From Bacteroidales bacterium (GTDB taxonomy: Bacteria > Bacteroidota > Bacteroidia > Bacteroidales > Bacteroidaceae), in the NCBI GenBank assembly GCA_004555055.1, contig SFJN01000003.1:1-34818 (forward strand): a DNA stretch of 34,818 bases, read 5' to 3'. Shown here piece after piece: positions 25,782-34,752 of the stretch. Position 1 is the stretch's first letter, and each line of letters opens with the position of its first letter. Made by a program: the position numbers and the translations under genes. The notes beneath the pieces are model-generated. The model did not search any database. It was given only the letters and a program-made list of their open reading frames with translations, and had not been told where the DNA came from.

Positions 25782-27323
25782 TTATTTTGCGTAGCTTACG
25801 GAGCGTGTTTCGCGGATGACGGTGATTTTCACCTGTCCGGGATAGGTCATCTCGTTCTGAATCTGTGTGGCAATCTTCTGTGAGAGTTCCTCAATCTGAT
25901 TGTCAGAGATTTTATCGGCCCCGACGATGACGCGCAGTTCGCGTCCGGCCTGTATGGCGTAGGTCTTGACGACTCCGGGATACGACATGGCAATGTTCTC
26001 GAGGTCGTTGAGGCGCTTGATGTAAGCTTCGACGATTTCGCGCCTTGCCCCTGGGCGTGCACCGCTGATGGCGTCGCATACCTGAACGATGGGGGCGAGG
26101 AGTGTGGTCATCTCCATTTCGTCGTGGTGAGCTCCGATTGCATTGCATATATCGGGCTTTTCCTTGTATTTCTCGGCAATTTTTGCGCCGTAGAGAGCGT
26201 GACAGAGTTCACTCTCCTCGTCGGGCACCTTGCCGATGTCGTGTAGAAGTCCGGCGCGCTTTGCCTTCTTGGGGTTCAGTCCCAGTTCGGCTGCCATTAC
26301 GGAGCAGAGATTTGCCGTTTCGCGAGCGTGCTGGAGGAGGTTCTGTCCGTAGCTGGAGCGGTATTTCATCTTTCCGACGATGCGTATGAGTTCGGGATGA
26401 AGCCCGTGGATGCCGAGGTCGATGGCTGTCCGCTTTCCAGTTTCGATGATTTCCTCTTCAACCTGTTTCTTCACCTTTGCCACCACTTCTTCAATGCGTG
26501 CGGGGTGTATGCGTCCGTCAGAGATGAGGTTGTGGAGTGCCAGGCGGCAGATTTCGCGGCGGACGGGGTCGAAGGCACTGATGACGATAGCCTCGGGAGT
26601 GTCGTCGACAACGATTTCCACACCGGTAGCGGCCTCAAGTGCACGGATGTTGCGGCCTTCGCGTCCGATGATACGGCCTTTCACTTCGTCGTTTTCGATG
26701 TGGAAGACGGTAACGGAATTTTCTATTGCCGTTTCCGTTGCCACGCGCTGGATGCTTTGTATCACAATGCGTTTGGCTTCCTTGTTGGCAGTGAGCTTGG
26801 CCTCGTCGATGATTTCGTTGATGTAGCCTTGAGCCTTGGTCTGTGCTTCGGCCTTCATGTTTTCGATAAGGCGGTTGCGTGCCTCTTCCGCGGTGAGTCC
26901 GCTGAGCTCTTCGAGTTTCTTGATTTCGCGTTCATGGGCAGCCGATACTTCCGCCTCGCGTTCGGCAAGTTCGTTTTCCTTCTTGCTGATGAGGTGTTGT
27001 TGGTTGTCAAGTTCCTGTTTACGGCGTCCGATTTCCTCGTGGCGCTGGCTGATGCTCATTTCGCGCTGTTTGAGTTTGTTCTCCTGCTGTGCGATGCGTG
27101 AGTTGCGCTGCTGAACTTCCTTTTCGAGTTCAGCCTTCTTGTTGAGGAATTTCTCCTTGACTTCGAGGAGTTTCTTTTCTTTCAGTACGTCGGCCTCCTT
27201 CTGGGCTTCCTCCATCTTGTTGTTGAACATGGAGGTGAGAACATATCTGAAGAGGCCGAATCCGATGCCGAGTCCGACAGTGAGGGCTACGGCTATCAGA
27301 ATTAGGGCTACGGTGATGCTCAT
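25782..27323 (-). CDS. rny: Ribonuclease Y
   Basis: RNase Y is a membrane-anchored endoribonuclease that starts mRNA decay. The start at 27323 gives MSITVALILIAVALTVGLGIG, the N-terminal anchor, and a 513-residue protein of normal size. A long coiled coil (about 35-180) leads to the KH domain with GRIIGREGRN at 216-225. The HD domain has HDIGK, with His361 and Asp362, and HHDEM near 399. The frame extends 24 codons upstream without an anchor-like sequence. It lies 100 bases after zapA on the same strand, an order seen in other Bacteroidetes. Confidence 0.96.
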   Translation of the reverse strand: MSITVALILIAVALTVGLGIGFGLFRYVLTSMFNNKMEEAQKEADVLKEKKLLEVKEKFLNKKAELEKEVQQRNSRIAQQENKLKQREMSISQRHEEIGRRKQELDNQQHLISKKENELAEREAEVSAAHEREIKKLEELSGLTAEEARNRLIENMKAEAQTKAQGYINEIIDEAKLTANKEAKRIVIQSIQRVATETAIENSVTVFHIENDEVKGRIIGREGRNIRALEAATGVEIVVDDTPEAIVISAFDPVRREICRLALHNLISDGRIHPARIEEVVAKVKKQVEEEIIETGKRTAIDLGIHGLHPELIRIVGKMKYRSSYGQNLLQHARETANLCSVMAAELGLNPKKAKRAGLLHDIGKVPDEESELCHALYGAKIAEKYKEKPDICNAIGAHHDEMEMTTLLAPIVQVCDAISGARPGARREIVEAYIKRLNDLENIAMSYPGVVKTYAIQAGRELRVIVGADKISDNQIEELSQKIATQIQNEMTYPGQVKITVIRETRSVSYAK

Positions 27324-27423
27324 GGATGAAATAGTAGTGGTATGTTTATTTGTAGAGTAATGTTTCGTTAGGGGTAATGTGAGAGGGAAGGTCACGCCTT
27401 TTCGGTTGTGTCTTCCGCGATGC

Positions 27424-27729
27424 TCAGTGTTTCTTGTCTTCTCCCAGCACTTCTTCGATTTCGCCTGTCAGCTGTTCAATGCTTTGCATGAAGGGCAGCG
27501 TATCCAGGTCGTTCTGCTGCTGGAGATAGCGTACGGCAATATCAAGCATGACGACAGCGTTATACCTTTCAGTGCTTTGGTTTTGGAATCCCTGCTGGTA
27601 TTTGTTGAGGCGGTCGTTGATGAGTTCCGCGGCGCGTCGGAAGATTTCTTCCTTTTCCGTAGGTACGGTCAGCTGGTGTATGTTGCTGCCGATACGGAGA
27701 TTGATGCTGATTCTGTCGTTATCGGTCAT
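27424..27729 (-). CDS. zapA: Cell division protein ZapA
   Basis: ZapA binds FtsZ and bundles its filaments at the division ring. The 101-residue protein has the ZapA pattern: an N-terminal strand region, ISINLRIGSNIHQLTVPTEKEEIFRRAAELINDRL, followed by a C-terminal coiled coil containing MLDIAVRYLQQQ. It lies between a ZapB-like coiled-coil gene (130 bases upstream) and rny. Confidence 0.88.
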   Translation of the reverse strand: MTDNDRISINLRIGSNIHQLTVPTEKEEIFRRAAELINDRLNKYQQGFQNQSTERYNAVVMLDIAVRYLQQQNDLDTLPFMQSIEQLTGEIEEVLGEDKKH

Positions 27730-27859
27730 TTTATGTGTATTGCCTGTTGCGGATACTGTTGGTGAAGATGGCTTGAAACAGCCTGTTGGGGGTGGACTCT
27801 ACATGGAGCTGTGGAACGGCAGGAACATCCATGCAGTGCCTGTGTGGGGCAGTGTTGCC

Positions 27860-28153
27860 TCAGACGTTGATGAGTGAAATGCACTTGTCTATTTCGCGAA
27901 TGAGCTTTGCTATGCGTTTCTGTGCTTCTTCGCGTTCGCCGGATGTCACTTCAATCATTCTTGCCGTCTTGAGGTCCTTGTATTTCTTTTCCCATTCGGC
28001 AATGTCGCCCTTGAGCTGTGCAATGGTCTTGTCGCGCTCGTCCACCATTTCGTAGAGTTCTTGCGCTTCCTGCTCAAGAGCCTTGTACTTGAAAATGAGT
28101 TGCCTTACGCGCGTTTCAAACTTGCGCAGGGCTTTTTCTTCGTCTTGTGTCAT
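27860..28153 (-). CDS. ZapB-like coiled-coil protein
   Basis: The 97-residue product is almost entirely charged coiled coil with heptad spacing (FKYKALEQEAQELYEMVDERDKTIAQLKGDI). Such a protein directly upstream of zapA is common in Bacteroidetes and is thought to be a ZapB-like partner. No sequence-level link to E. coli ZapB can be shown from here, so the assignment rests on position and structure. Confidence 0.75.
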   Translation of the reverse strand: MTQDEEKALRKFETRVRQLIFKYKALEQEAQELYEMVDERDKTIAQLKGDIAEWEKKYKDLKTARMIEVTSGEREEAQKRIAKLIREIDKCISLINV

Positions 28154-28315
28154 TCTGCGTGGTGAACGTGGATTGATGATGGGGTGAACGATTGGCAGCT
28201 GGGGCGTCTTGAGATACGGTGCTTGTTCTCCGGATAGGCCCCTTTATGATGGCGTGTCCTGTAAGAACGGCTTTTCGCCTCATTCTGCCAGTGGTGTACT
28301 TTCCGCGTCAGACAA

Positions 28316-28954
28316 TCAGTTTTCAGCTGTTGCGTCGCCTTGTGGCTCTTTCTTGGCAAGGATGACAACGTTGTAAACGAATTCTGTCATCCATTGCGGT
28401 GTGTATCCGAGCATTTGCGAGTATTTGCGAACATTCATGACGCTTTTTCTGACGTCAGCGTCTTTCCAGCTTTCGCGCGTCATGACGTCGTTGATTGCTT
28501 TTTCGGTGAGCCGCTGGAGGGTGCCCTTGAGGAATCCGGGTAGGCGGAATTTCCATTTCATCAGGTTACCCATCAGCATCATGAGTTCCTGTGCAAATCC
28601 CTGGAACTGGTAGAGGTAAGTCTGCATGTCCTGCAGATTCTTGCAGCGGCGCTTGATGCTATTGTCGATTTCTGTAAAGAAGCTGTCGGAGATGCCGTAG
28701 ATTTCCTGTAGCATCTTTTTGCATTGTTTCTTTTCGCCGAGTCCTACTCTGTTGTTTACGGTAGGCACTTTCAGTGTCTGCTTGAACACGCGGAGGTCGG
28801 GGAGCATGCGGAAATCGCGGATACCGAAATTCGATGCCATGACGGCTTGGTAGTAAACTCTGATGAGCGTCATGAAGTCTTCCGTACCGCCAACTCTCCA
28901 TCCCGTTTCACTGGCATTGTTTTTTTTGCCGAATATGTTGGAAAAAAATCCCAT
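28316..28954 (-). CDS. Unknown protein upstream of the zapA cluster
   Basis: I do not recognise this 212-residue protein. It starts MGFFSNIFGKK, a short amphipathic or cytosolic N-terminus without a signal peptide. The rest is predicted helical and basic, with paired Leu/Met-rich segments (QGFAQELMMLMGNLMKWKFRLPGF) and many Lys and Arg residues. It ends in a short acidic tail. It has a strong promoter of its own (29085-29116) and is followed after 162 bases by the ZapB-like gene, zapA and rny on the same strand. This suggests, but does not show, a link to division or RNA turnover. Confidence 0.75.
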   Translation of the reverse strand: MGFFSNIFGKKNNASETGWRVGGTEDFMTLIRVYYQAVMASNFGIRDFRMLPDLRVFKQTLKVPTVNNRVGLGEKKQCKKMLQEIYGISDSFFTEIDNSIKRRCKNLQDMQTYLYQFQGFAQELMMLMGNLMKWKFRLPGFLKGTLQRLTEKAINDVMTRESWKDADVRKSVMNVRKYSQMLGYTPQWMTEFVYNVVILAKKEPQGDATAEN

Positions 28955-29084
28955 TTTGGTTTGTTGGTTTTGTGTTTTTTAATGCCCTTGTAGGCTTTTG
29001 TCTAAGGAGTTGTGAATCAGTGGTGTGTAGCCTTTGGCTTTTTGTAAAGGACCAATGTGGGGAGTACACACCGAATATTCGTGG

Positions 29085-29116
29085 CAAATTTAAGGATTTT
29101 TGATGATGTGCACAAA
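29085..29116 (-). promoter_or_regulatory. Strong promoter of the unknown-zapA-rny cluster
   Basis: On the minus strand TTTG (29113-29116) lies exactly 20 bases ahead of TAAATTTG (29085-29092), the best -33/-7 match in the window. Transcription would start near 29078, about 125 bases before the ATG at 28954. Confidence 0.7.
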
Positions 29117-29379
29117 GATTTCTGTTGTTTTTTGCCCCCTTGTCAGGTTTTCAGTCGCCGTATCGTCGGTTTCCTTTCTCTATGGCAATGATTGCACATG
29201 CCGTTTCCCGCATACCTTGTCTATCCGCAAAATCACCGCGAGCCAACTTTCAGGGCATCATAAATCATTGCAAAACGCAATAGAATCCAGCAGTTTCCTT
29301 AAGTTCTGTGCCAAATACCTATGCTTTCGAGATGGGAAAATTGCAGGGAATGCCAAAAAATGGCCTGTATCACCTCCTA

Positions 29380-29476
29380 TCCTACACCAATCCTACACCA
29401 AACGACGTTATCCTACATCCGATTCTACACCCGAAAAGCATAGCATACAAAGGTGTTTTCCTGAAAGGGTGTAGGA
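29380..29476. repeat. Cluster of TCCTACACC repeats
   Basis: TCCTACACCAA occurs twice in tandem (29380-29390, 29391-29401). It is followed by TCCTACATC (29411-29419) and TTCTACACC (29423-29431), and then by an inverted copy, GGTGTAGGA (29468-29476). The spacing suggests protein binding sites, or a remnant of an element end; neither is shown. Confidence 0.6.
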
Positions 29477-29614
29477 AATGTATGTTTTTTTCAGAAACTT
29501 TTTTTGTGGAGAAGTTTGTCTGCGTGCGATGGATGATGACGCGCACCATCGCGAGCACCGCACCCAACACTGCCATTCCCGGCAGTTTTCATGCGGAACC
29601 GCTTCTGGAAATCA

Positions 29615-29697
29615 AAAACATCGGACTTCTTTGCTACAAACCTCCGTACTTTCCATGCAAAACATCGGAACTTTACCCCAAAGAAGTCCGATGTTTT
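29615..29697. repeat. ACATCGGAC hairpin element, 83 bp
   Basis: AAAACATCGGACTTCTTTG (29615-29633) is the exact reverse complement of 29679-29697. The 45-base loop is 80% identical to that of the copy at 12589-12669 in the same orientation, and includes the inner AAAACATCGGAAC. TTCATTTTCCGGAAAGA then occurs twice downstream (29696-29712, 29722-29738); its complement resembles the left flank of the 12.6-kb copy. Confidence 0.8.
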
Positions 29698-29838
29698 CAT
29701 TTTCCGGAAAGATTCGCTTTGTTCATTTTCCGGAAAGACGTTGTAGCATATGTTTTCCGTAATACGGTGGACATTGTTCAAGATGGTTTGCCACCGGCAA
29801 TGGGAAAGGCTCTGTATGTTGGGATGGTGGCAAAAAAA

Positions 29839-29868
29839 TCCGGGCATCGCGTGGGGGCGATGTCCGGA
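29839..29868 (-). terminator. Intrinsic terminator of ddh
   Basis: TCCGGGCATCGC (29839-29850) pairs over 12 bp, with one G-U pair, with 29857-29868. On the minus strand seven Ts follow directly. It lies 80 bases after the ddh stop. Confidence 0.85.
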
Positions 29869-29948
29869 ATCATTGTTGTGAGATATAAAATACCCATTCC
29901 TGTTTCCGTAGAATGGTTACGGCTGGTTGGGAGGGTGGTTATTGTCTC

Positions 29949-30851
29949 TTAAACGAGGTGGCGGATGATTTCTTCGCGGTCACCGGGAAGATAGTCGATG
30001 ACGGGAATTTCAATCATGGTGTAAGCTCCCGGCTGCTGGCGCATGGAGGCACGTGCCACATTGACGAGCACCTGTGCTGTGAGGGCGGGATTGTTGATCT
30101 TCATGTTGAATTCGAAGAGCTGGTTGTGTGTCTTTCCGCTTACTCCCTTGCGTGTAAGGTTCACACCGTGTCCCACATCGTTGAGGTCGTCAACGCAGGA
30201 TACCTGCATGACGTGTGTCTCGTCGTTTACGAAATAGGGGTCGGTCTTGATGGCGGCTTCGACGGTCTTGAAGTCCGCGCCATCCTCAAGTTCCACATAC
30301 ACCATGCGGCGGTGAATACCTGTTCCCACGGGGATGGTCATGCTCAGCGCATCGCGTACGCCTTCGATGGCACGTACGGCAACACTGTGTCCCATGGAAC
30401 GTCCGGGACCGAAGTTCGTATAGCTGATGCCTTTGGGAGCGAGGCTTTCGATGAGTGTGCGTACCACGCTGTCGCTTCCGGGGTCCCATCCGGCGCTGAT
30501 GACGCTCACTGCACCATGTGCCTTTGCGGCCTTGTCGAGTGAACGGCGGAGGTCGACAATCTGGGTGTGAATGTCGAAAGAGTCAACGGTGTTGATGCCC
30601 AGTTCGAGACAATGGAGGGCATATTCTTCAACCTTGCGGGTGGGGGTGGCGAGGATGGCCACATCGACGTCCTTGAGTTCGGTAATGTCGTGTACAACAG
30701 GATAGCCTTCCAATTCGGCAGGGCGGTTTTCTGCACCCTGGCGACGGACTACGCCACAGCATTCCATGTCGGGTGCGGCTTCAATGGCTTCAAGCGCATA
30801 ACGGCCGATGTTGCCGTAGCCAATGATGGCAGCGCGGATTTTCTTTTCCAT
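29949..30851 (-). CDS. ddh: meso-Diaminopimelate dehydrogenase
   Basis: Ddh makes meso-diaminopimelate in one step from tetrahydrodipicolinate, ammonia and NADPH, for lysine and peptidoglycan. The 300-residue protein has the Rossmann motif IGYGNIGRYALEAI at residues 10-23. The family blocks ILATPTRKVEEYA, SAGWDPGSDSVVRTL and GPGRSMGHSVAV follow. Length and start are as usual. It follows the YgiQ-type gene by 84 bases with no evident promoter between, and ends at a strong terminator, so it may be the last gene of the gmk operon. Confidence 0.95.
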   Translation of the reverse strand: MEKKIRAAIIGYGNIGRYALEAIEAAPDMECCGVVRRQGAENRPAELEGYPVVHDITELKDVDVAILATPTRKVEEYALHCLELGINTVDSFDIHTQIVDLRRSLDKAAKAHGAVSVISAGWDPGSDSVVRTLIESLAPKGISYTNFGPGRSMGHSVAVRAIEGVRDALSMTIPVGTGIHRRMVYVELEDGADFKTVEAAIKTDPYFVNDETHVMQVSCVDDLNDVGHGVNLTRKGVSGKTHNQLFEFNMKINNPALTAQVLVNVARASMRQQPGAYTMIEIPVIDYLPGDREEIIRHLV

Positions 30852-30935
30852 GTGTGTAAGTCTTTTGTTTCTTTTTTAGGTGTATGTTGGTTTTTTCTGA
30901 TGAGTTTATAGGCTGATGCTTGTCCGTACGTTCCC

Positions 30936-33026
30936 TTACCGGCGGCGTGACTTGCCGTCGCGCTTGCCGTCCGGAGTTCTTTTCCCTTCGTGACGGTCGT
31001 TGGTGCGATTGGCGCCTTTCCCATATTTTGTGTCTTTCGGAGCCTGGTTGTTTCGGGCCGTGTTCCGTCCTGTTGCCGTCGGGGGATAGAGCCGTGCGAG
31101 CAGGTCGGGCCGTCCCATGCGTGTGAGTTCGCGAGTGATGGCCTGCCGTTCTTCGGATTTGTACCAGAAGAAGAACATCCTTTGTCGGAGTTTCTCGCTG
31201 TCGCTGACAGCGGTGAAAATCGGTTCAAGGGTGTAGGGATGGAAGCCCGAATACCAGCAGGTGGTGGCCACGGTCATAGGTGTCGGTGTGAAGTCCTGCA
31301 CCTGTTCGAGTCTGAAGTCGAGGTCCTTGGTTTCGGCTGCCAGTTCGGCCATGTCTTCGGCATGGCATCCGGGATGGCTCGACATGAAGTATGGGATGAT
31401 TTGCTGTTTCAGTCCGGCCCGTCGGTTGATGTCGTCGAAGATGCGTTTGAAGTTGTGGAACTGGCTGAAGTCGGGCTTTCGCATGATGCTGAGCACTTTT
31501 GCCGAAGTATGTTCGGGAGCTACCTTCAAGCGTCCCGAAACATGGTTGAGAATCAGCTGTCGTGTATACTCTTCAGCGTGCTTCCGTAGCGTTTCGTCTT
31601 TATAGGGATTCAGCAGGAGGTCATAGCGTACACCGGAACCGATAAAGCTCTTCTTGATGCCCGGCAGTGCATCCACGGCACGGTAGATGTCGAGCAACGG
31701 TCCGTGGTCGGCATTGAGATTGGGACAGACGGTGGGATGAATGCATGAAGGTTTCCGGCATTTCCGGCAAATGTCCTGGTTCTTGCCGCGCATGGCGTAC
31801 ATGTTTGCGCTTGGTCCGCCGAGATCGCTGAGATAGCCTTTGAAATCAGGCATCTTTATGATTTCCTTAACCTCGCGCAGGATGCTTTCCTTGGAGCGGC
31901 TCATGATGAATTTCCCCTGATGGGCGGAAATTGTGCAGAAAGCACACCCTCCGAAGCAACCGCGGTGGAGATTGACGGAAAACTTTATCATCTCGTAGGC
32001 CGGGATGGTCTTTCCCTTGTATTTGGGGTGTGGCAGGCGGGTATATGGAAGGTCGAAGGAATGGTCAATCTGTTCCTGTGTCATAGACGGGAACATGGGG
32101 TTGACGATGACATAACGGATTCCCTTGTCGCTTTCATTCCTTTCGCTGACGCCCTGTGTTTCGCAGGGAATGCATCGCATCTGCGCATCGGTGGTATAGT
32201 GGCGTTCAAGAGGTTGGATGAGCCTTTTGGGCTCCATGCTGTTGCTTTCCTCCTCGATGTGTCTGAAGTTTTTCGCATGGGCCTTCCTGTCGGCAAGGCA
32301 TGTTTCGTGGCTGGCAAGTACGATGTCGTCAGGCGTGATGCCACCGGGAATATCCTCGCGTTTCATGAGGGCCACAGTCTGGCGGATGGGGTATTTCCGT
32401 AGGAGTTCGTGGAAATCCTTGACGTTTACCACGCATTCGTCTCGGTGGTGTCCCAACCTGTTCTCGAGCAGATGTACGAGCTCGATGGTAGGCAGTTCGC
32501 CCATACCGTAGGTGATGAGGTCTGCACCGCTTTCTTCAAGGATTGAAGGCCGGAGCTGCTGTTTCCAATAGTCGTAGTGCGATACGCGGCGTAACGAAGC
32601 CTCGATGCCGCCGAGTACTACCGGGCAGTCGGGGTATAGGCTTTTGAGAATACGCGTATAGACAATGGTCGGCATCTCGGGGCGCATGTCGTGGCGCCCG
32701 TCAGGACTGAAAGCGTCTTCCGACCTTAACCGTCGCGCTGCCGTATATTTGTTGACCATCGAGTCCATGCCTCCAGGTGCCACCATGAAGCACAGACGGG
32801 GGCGTCCGAAACGTCGGAAGTCGCGGAAGTCGCCGTGCCAGTCGGGTTGGGGAACGATGCATACGCGGAAGCCTTCGGCCTCGATGATGCGGCCGATGAC
32901 TGCAGCACCGAAACTGGGATGGTCGACGTAGGCGTCGGCCGAGAAGATGACAACGTCGACAGTGTTCCAACCGTGGAGTTCCATTTCGCGGCGTGTGGTT
33001 GGAAGCCAATCGGTGAGTTGGGGCAT
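30936..33026 (-). CDS. YgiQ family radical SAM protein
   Basis: A large radical S-adenosylmethionine protein (UPF0313) of unknown substrate. The ATG at 33026 gives 696 residues; a TTG two codons earlier is less likely. The N-terminal domain starts PQLTDWLPTTRREMELHGW. The radical SAM motif CFGGCAFC has Cys357, Cys361 and Cys364 ready to bind an iron-sulfur cluster. The family C-terminus follows, with VAPEHTSAKVLSIMRKP and FTPTPMTVATTCWYSG. The last 50 residues are a basic, low-complexity Lys/Arg/Asn/Asp-rich tail, which could bind RNA. Confidence 0.93.
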   Translation of the reverse strand: MPQLTDWLPTTRREMELHGWNTVDVVIFSADAYVDHPSFGAAVIGRIIEAEGFRVCIVPQPDWHGDFRDFRRFGRPRLCFMVAPGGMDSMVNKYTAARRLRSEDAFSPDGRHDMRPEMPTIVYTRILKSLYPDCPVVLGGIEASLRRVSHYDYWKQQLRPSILEESGADLITYGMGELPTIELVHLLENRLGHHRDECVVNVKDFHELLRKYPIRQTVALMKREDIPGGITPDDIVLASHETCLADRKAHAKNFRHIEEESNSMEPKRLIQPLERHYTTDAQMRCIPCETQGVSERNESDKGIRYVIVNPMFPSMTQEQIDHSFDLPYTRLPHPKYKGKTIPAYEMIKFSVNLHRGCFGGCAFCTISAHQGKFIMSRSKESILREVKEIIKMPDFKGYLSDLGGPSANMYAMRGKNQDICRKCRKPSCIHPTVCPNLNADHGPLLDIYRAVDALPGIKKSFIGSGVRYDLLLNPYKDETLRKHAEEYTRQLILNHVSGRLKVAPEHTSAKVLSIMRKPDFSQFHNFKRIFDDINRRAGLKQQIIPYFMSSHPGCHAEDMAELAAETKDLDFRLEQVQDFTPTPMTVATTCWYSGFHPYTLEPIFTAVSDSEKLRQRMFFFWYKSEERQAITRELTRMGRPDLLARLYPPTATGRNTARNNQAPKDTKYGKGANRTNDRHEGKRTPDGKRDGKSRRR

Positions 33027-33098
33027 GGTCAATGGAATAATGAGTGCGGGAAAGAGATGAAAAGAGTCAACTGATTACAGGTGTATCTTGTCCTGCTT

Positions 33099-33434
33099 TC
33101 AGTTGTTCATGGGAGTTCCCTCTTGGGGTTCTGCTGTCGGTTGCTGTGCCAGCCATTGTCTGTAGGCCTCGATGAGTCCGCGCAGTCCGTAGGCTTTCAT
33201 CTTTTCATGGAAGATGACGTCGTTGCAGAGTTCGAGCAGGTCTTGTGTGTTGGAGCCTCTGTTGTCGAGGAGGTTACGTACAGTGAGCTTCAGACGGTCC
33301 AGGTCGTGCTCCGTAACATAGCCTGTGGAGTTGACAAACTGTTGGAAAAGGTGGTATTTGTCGATAATCTGGAAGACGTCGTCGTTGACATTGAGATGAC
33401 GTGTCCCACTTTCGTTGAGCTGAATATCGTACAT
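33099..33434 (-). CDS. Unknown small protein between nadD and the YgiQ gene
   Basis: The 111-residue protein starts MYDIQLNESGTRHLNVNDDVFQIIDKYHLFQQF. It is mostly helical, has no signal peptide or membrane segment, and ends in a flexible Gln/Pro/Glu tail. I recognise no family. It lies 42 bases after nadD and 72 bases before the YgiQ gene on the same strand, so it is probably part of the gmk-nadD transcript. Confidence 0.7.
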   Translation of the reverse strand: MYDIQLNESGTRHLNVNDDVFQIIDKYHLFQQFVNSTGYVTEHDLDRLKLTVRNLLDNRGSNTQDLLELCNDVIFHEKMKAYGLRGLIEAYRQWLAQQPTAEPQEGTPMNN

Positions 33435-33476
33435 GGTTATGGGTGGTAAGGGTGATTGTGTTTATGGTATGGGCGT

Positions 33477-34100
33477 CTATTCCCGGGATGGCATCCGTGA
33501 GTATATTTCGCGGCACTTTGGGATAATGGCTGCGGGCAGCATGGCGGCAAGTTCGGAGTCGGAAATTCCCTTCTGTATGCCTTGCCGGATGTCTGTGCTG
33601 CTGAAGGGGAAGAGTGGGGCGTTCAAGATATGCGGCGAAGGAAAACCTTCTCGATGTACCGGTGTGGTGCCTTGACGAGGATAGACGATGACGGGGACGG
33701 TGCGTAGAATCTCCTCCCAATTACGCCAACGATGAAAGATTTCCCAGTTGTCGGCACCGATGATAATGGAAAATTCCTTGTCCGGAAAACTTTCTCGAAG
33801 CTGGCAGATGGTCTTCCACGTAAAGGTAGGCCGTTGGAGTTTGAATTCGAAATCGCTGGCAACAATCCGTCGGGCGACATCAGGTTCCTGTGCTGTACGT
33901 ACATGGTCGGACAGGGCCTTACGGGCCATTTCCAAACGTTGGTCTTCAGGTGCCAGGTGCTGTGATACCTTCAAAGGGTTTTGGGGCGAAATGAGCATCA
34001 TTACCTCGTCCACGAAACCTGCCTTGATGGCTGATTCCGCCAGGCTGATGTGACCGTAGTGGATGGGGTTGAACGAGCCTCCGAAGATTCCTGTTCTCAT
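33477..34100 (-). CDS. nadD: Nicotinate-nucleotide adenylyltransferase
   Basis: NadD joins nicotinate mononucleotide to AMP in NAD synthesis. The 207-residue protein has the nucleotidyltransferase motif GGSFNPIHYGH, with His14 and His17, then IIGADNWEIFHRW, and the closing FPFSSTDIRQG motif. It follows gmk by 88 bases, a gene order common in Bacteroidetes. Confidence 0.96.
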   Translation of the reverse strand: MRTGIFGGSFNPIHYGHISLAESAIKAGFVDEVMMLISPQNPLKVSQHLAPEDQRLEMARKALSDHVRTAQEPDVARRIVASDFEFKLQRPTFTWKTICQLRESFPDKEFSIIIGADNWEIFHRWRNWEEILRTVPVIVYPRQGTTPVHREGFPSPHILNAPLFPFSSTDIRQGIQKGISDSELAAMLPAAIIPKCREIYSRMPSRE

Positions 34101-34188
34101 GTTTTTTGAATACTTGTGCTTGTGTTTTTCCCTCTGTTACAGCAGTGTGTGCAGCCCTTTTCCTGTGGGAGAAGCTGTGACATAAAGT

Positions 34189-34752
34189 CTACTTGCTTAG
34201 GAAGTCGGTGACAGTTCTCAGTATTTCGGCCTTTGCCTTTTCGAGGTCGTCGTTGACGATGATGGTGTCGAACTGCTTTGCAAACGACATTTCATATTCC
34301 GCCTTGTCGAGCCGTACCTGAATGGTTTCGGGTGTGTCGGTGCCACGACCTTCAAGACGTTGGCGCAGTACTTCGACCGATGGAGGCTGGATGAAGACAC
34401 TGAGGGCACGGTTGCCATAATGCTTCTTTATATTGAGGCCGCCTTTTACATCGACATCGCAGATGACGTTCTCTCCCTCTTCGAGCTGCTTGTCCACCTG
34501 CTGCGAGAGGGTACCGTAGAAACGTCCCTCGTAGACTTCCTCATACTCGAGGAAATCACCGGCATTGATGTGATGGCGGAACTCTTCTGGGGTGAGAAAG
34601 AAATACTCCACACCGTTCTTTTCGTTTCCGCGGGGTGGACGGCTGGTGCAACTGATGCTGAAATGAAGTGGTAATCCCTTTTCTATCAGATAATTGACGA
34701 GGGTTGATTTGCCTGATCCTGAGGGAGCGCTGAAAACAATGACTTTGGTCAT
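34189..34752 (-). CDS. gmk: Guanylate kinase
   Basis: Gmk turns GMP into GDP using ATP. The 187-residue protein has the P-loop APSGSGKS at residues 9-16, the GMP-binding SCTSRPPRGNEKNGVEYFF and the EGRFYGT segment. The C-terminal lid and helix are complete. Its promoter and any upstream partner, often yicC, lie beyond the window; the remaining 66 bases show no recognisable coding sequence. Confidence 0.97.
   Translation of the reverse strand: MTKVIVFSAPSGSGKSTLVNYLIEKGLPLHFSISCTSRPPRGNEKNGVEYFFLTPEEFRHHINAGDFLEYEEVYEGRFYGTLSQQVDKQLEEGENVICDVDVKGGLNIKKHYGNRALSVFIQPPSVEVLRQRLEGRGTDTPETIQVRLDKAEYEMSFAKQFDTIIVNDDLEKAKAEILRTVTDFLSK

Larger units (their letters stand above)
28955..29948. other. 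Gene-free, repeat-rich kilobase
   Basis: No open frame here looks real; those present are made of repeat sequence. It contains, in order, the promoter at 29085-29116, TCCTACACC repeats at 29380-29476, a hairpin element at 29615-29697, a 17-bp direct repeat just after it (29696-29712 and 29722-29738) and the ddh terminator at 29839-29868. The rest, about 29120-29370, shows nothing identifiable. Confidence 0.6.

Noticed and set aside
27324..27423. Possible small RNA between zapA and rny
   Set aside because: The gap is 100 bases, with no clear promoter, hairpin or terminator.
29491..29847. A 118-codon open frame on the minus strand containing MKTSDFF
   Set aside because: The peptide-like part is the hairpin repeat itself; between copies the loop changes mostly alter residues, so coding is not supported.
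29308..29952. A 214-codon open frame on the plus strand
   Set aside because: It runs through the TCCTACACC repeats, the hairpin element and the ddh terminator and overlaps the ddh end; it is repeat sequence read by chance.
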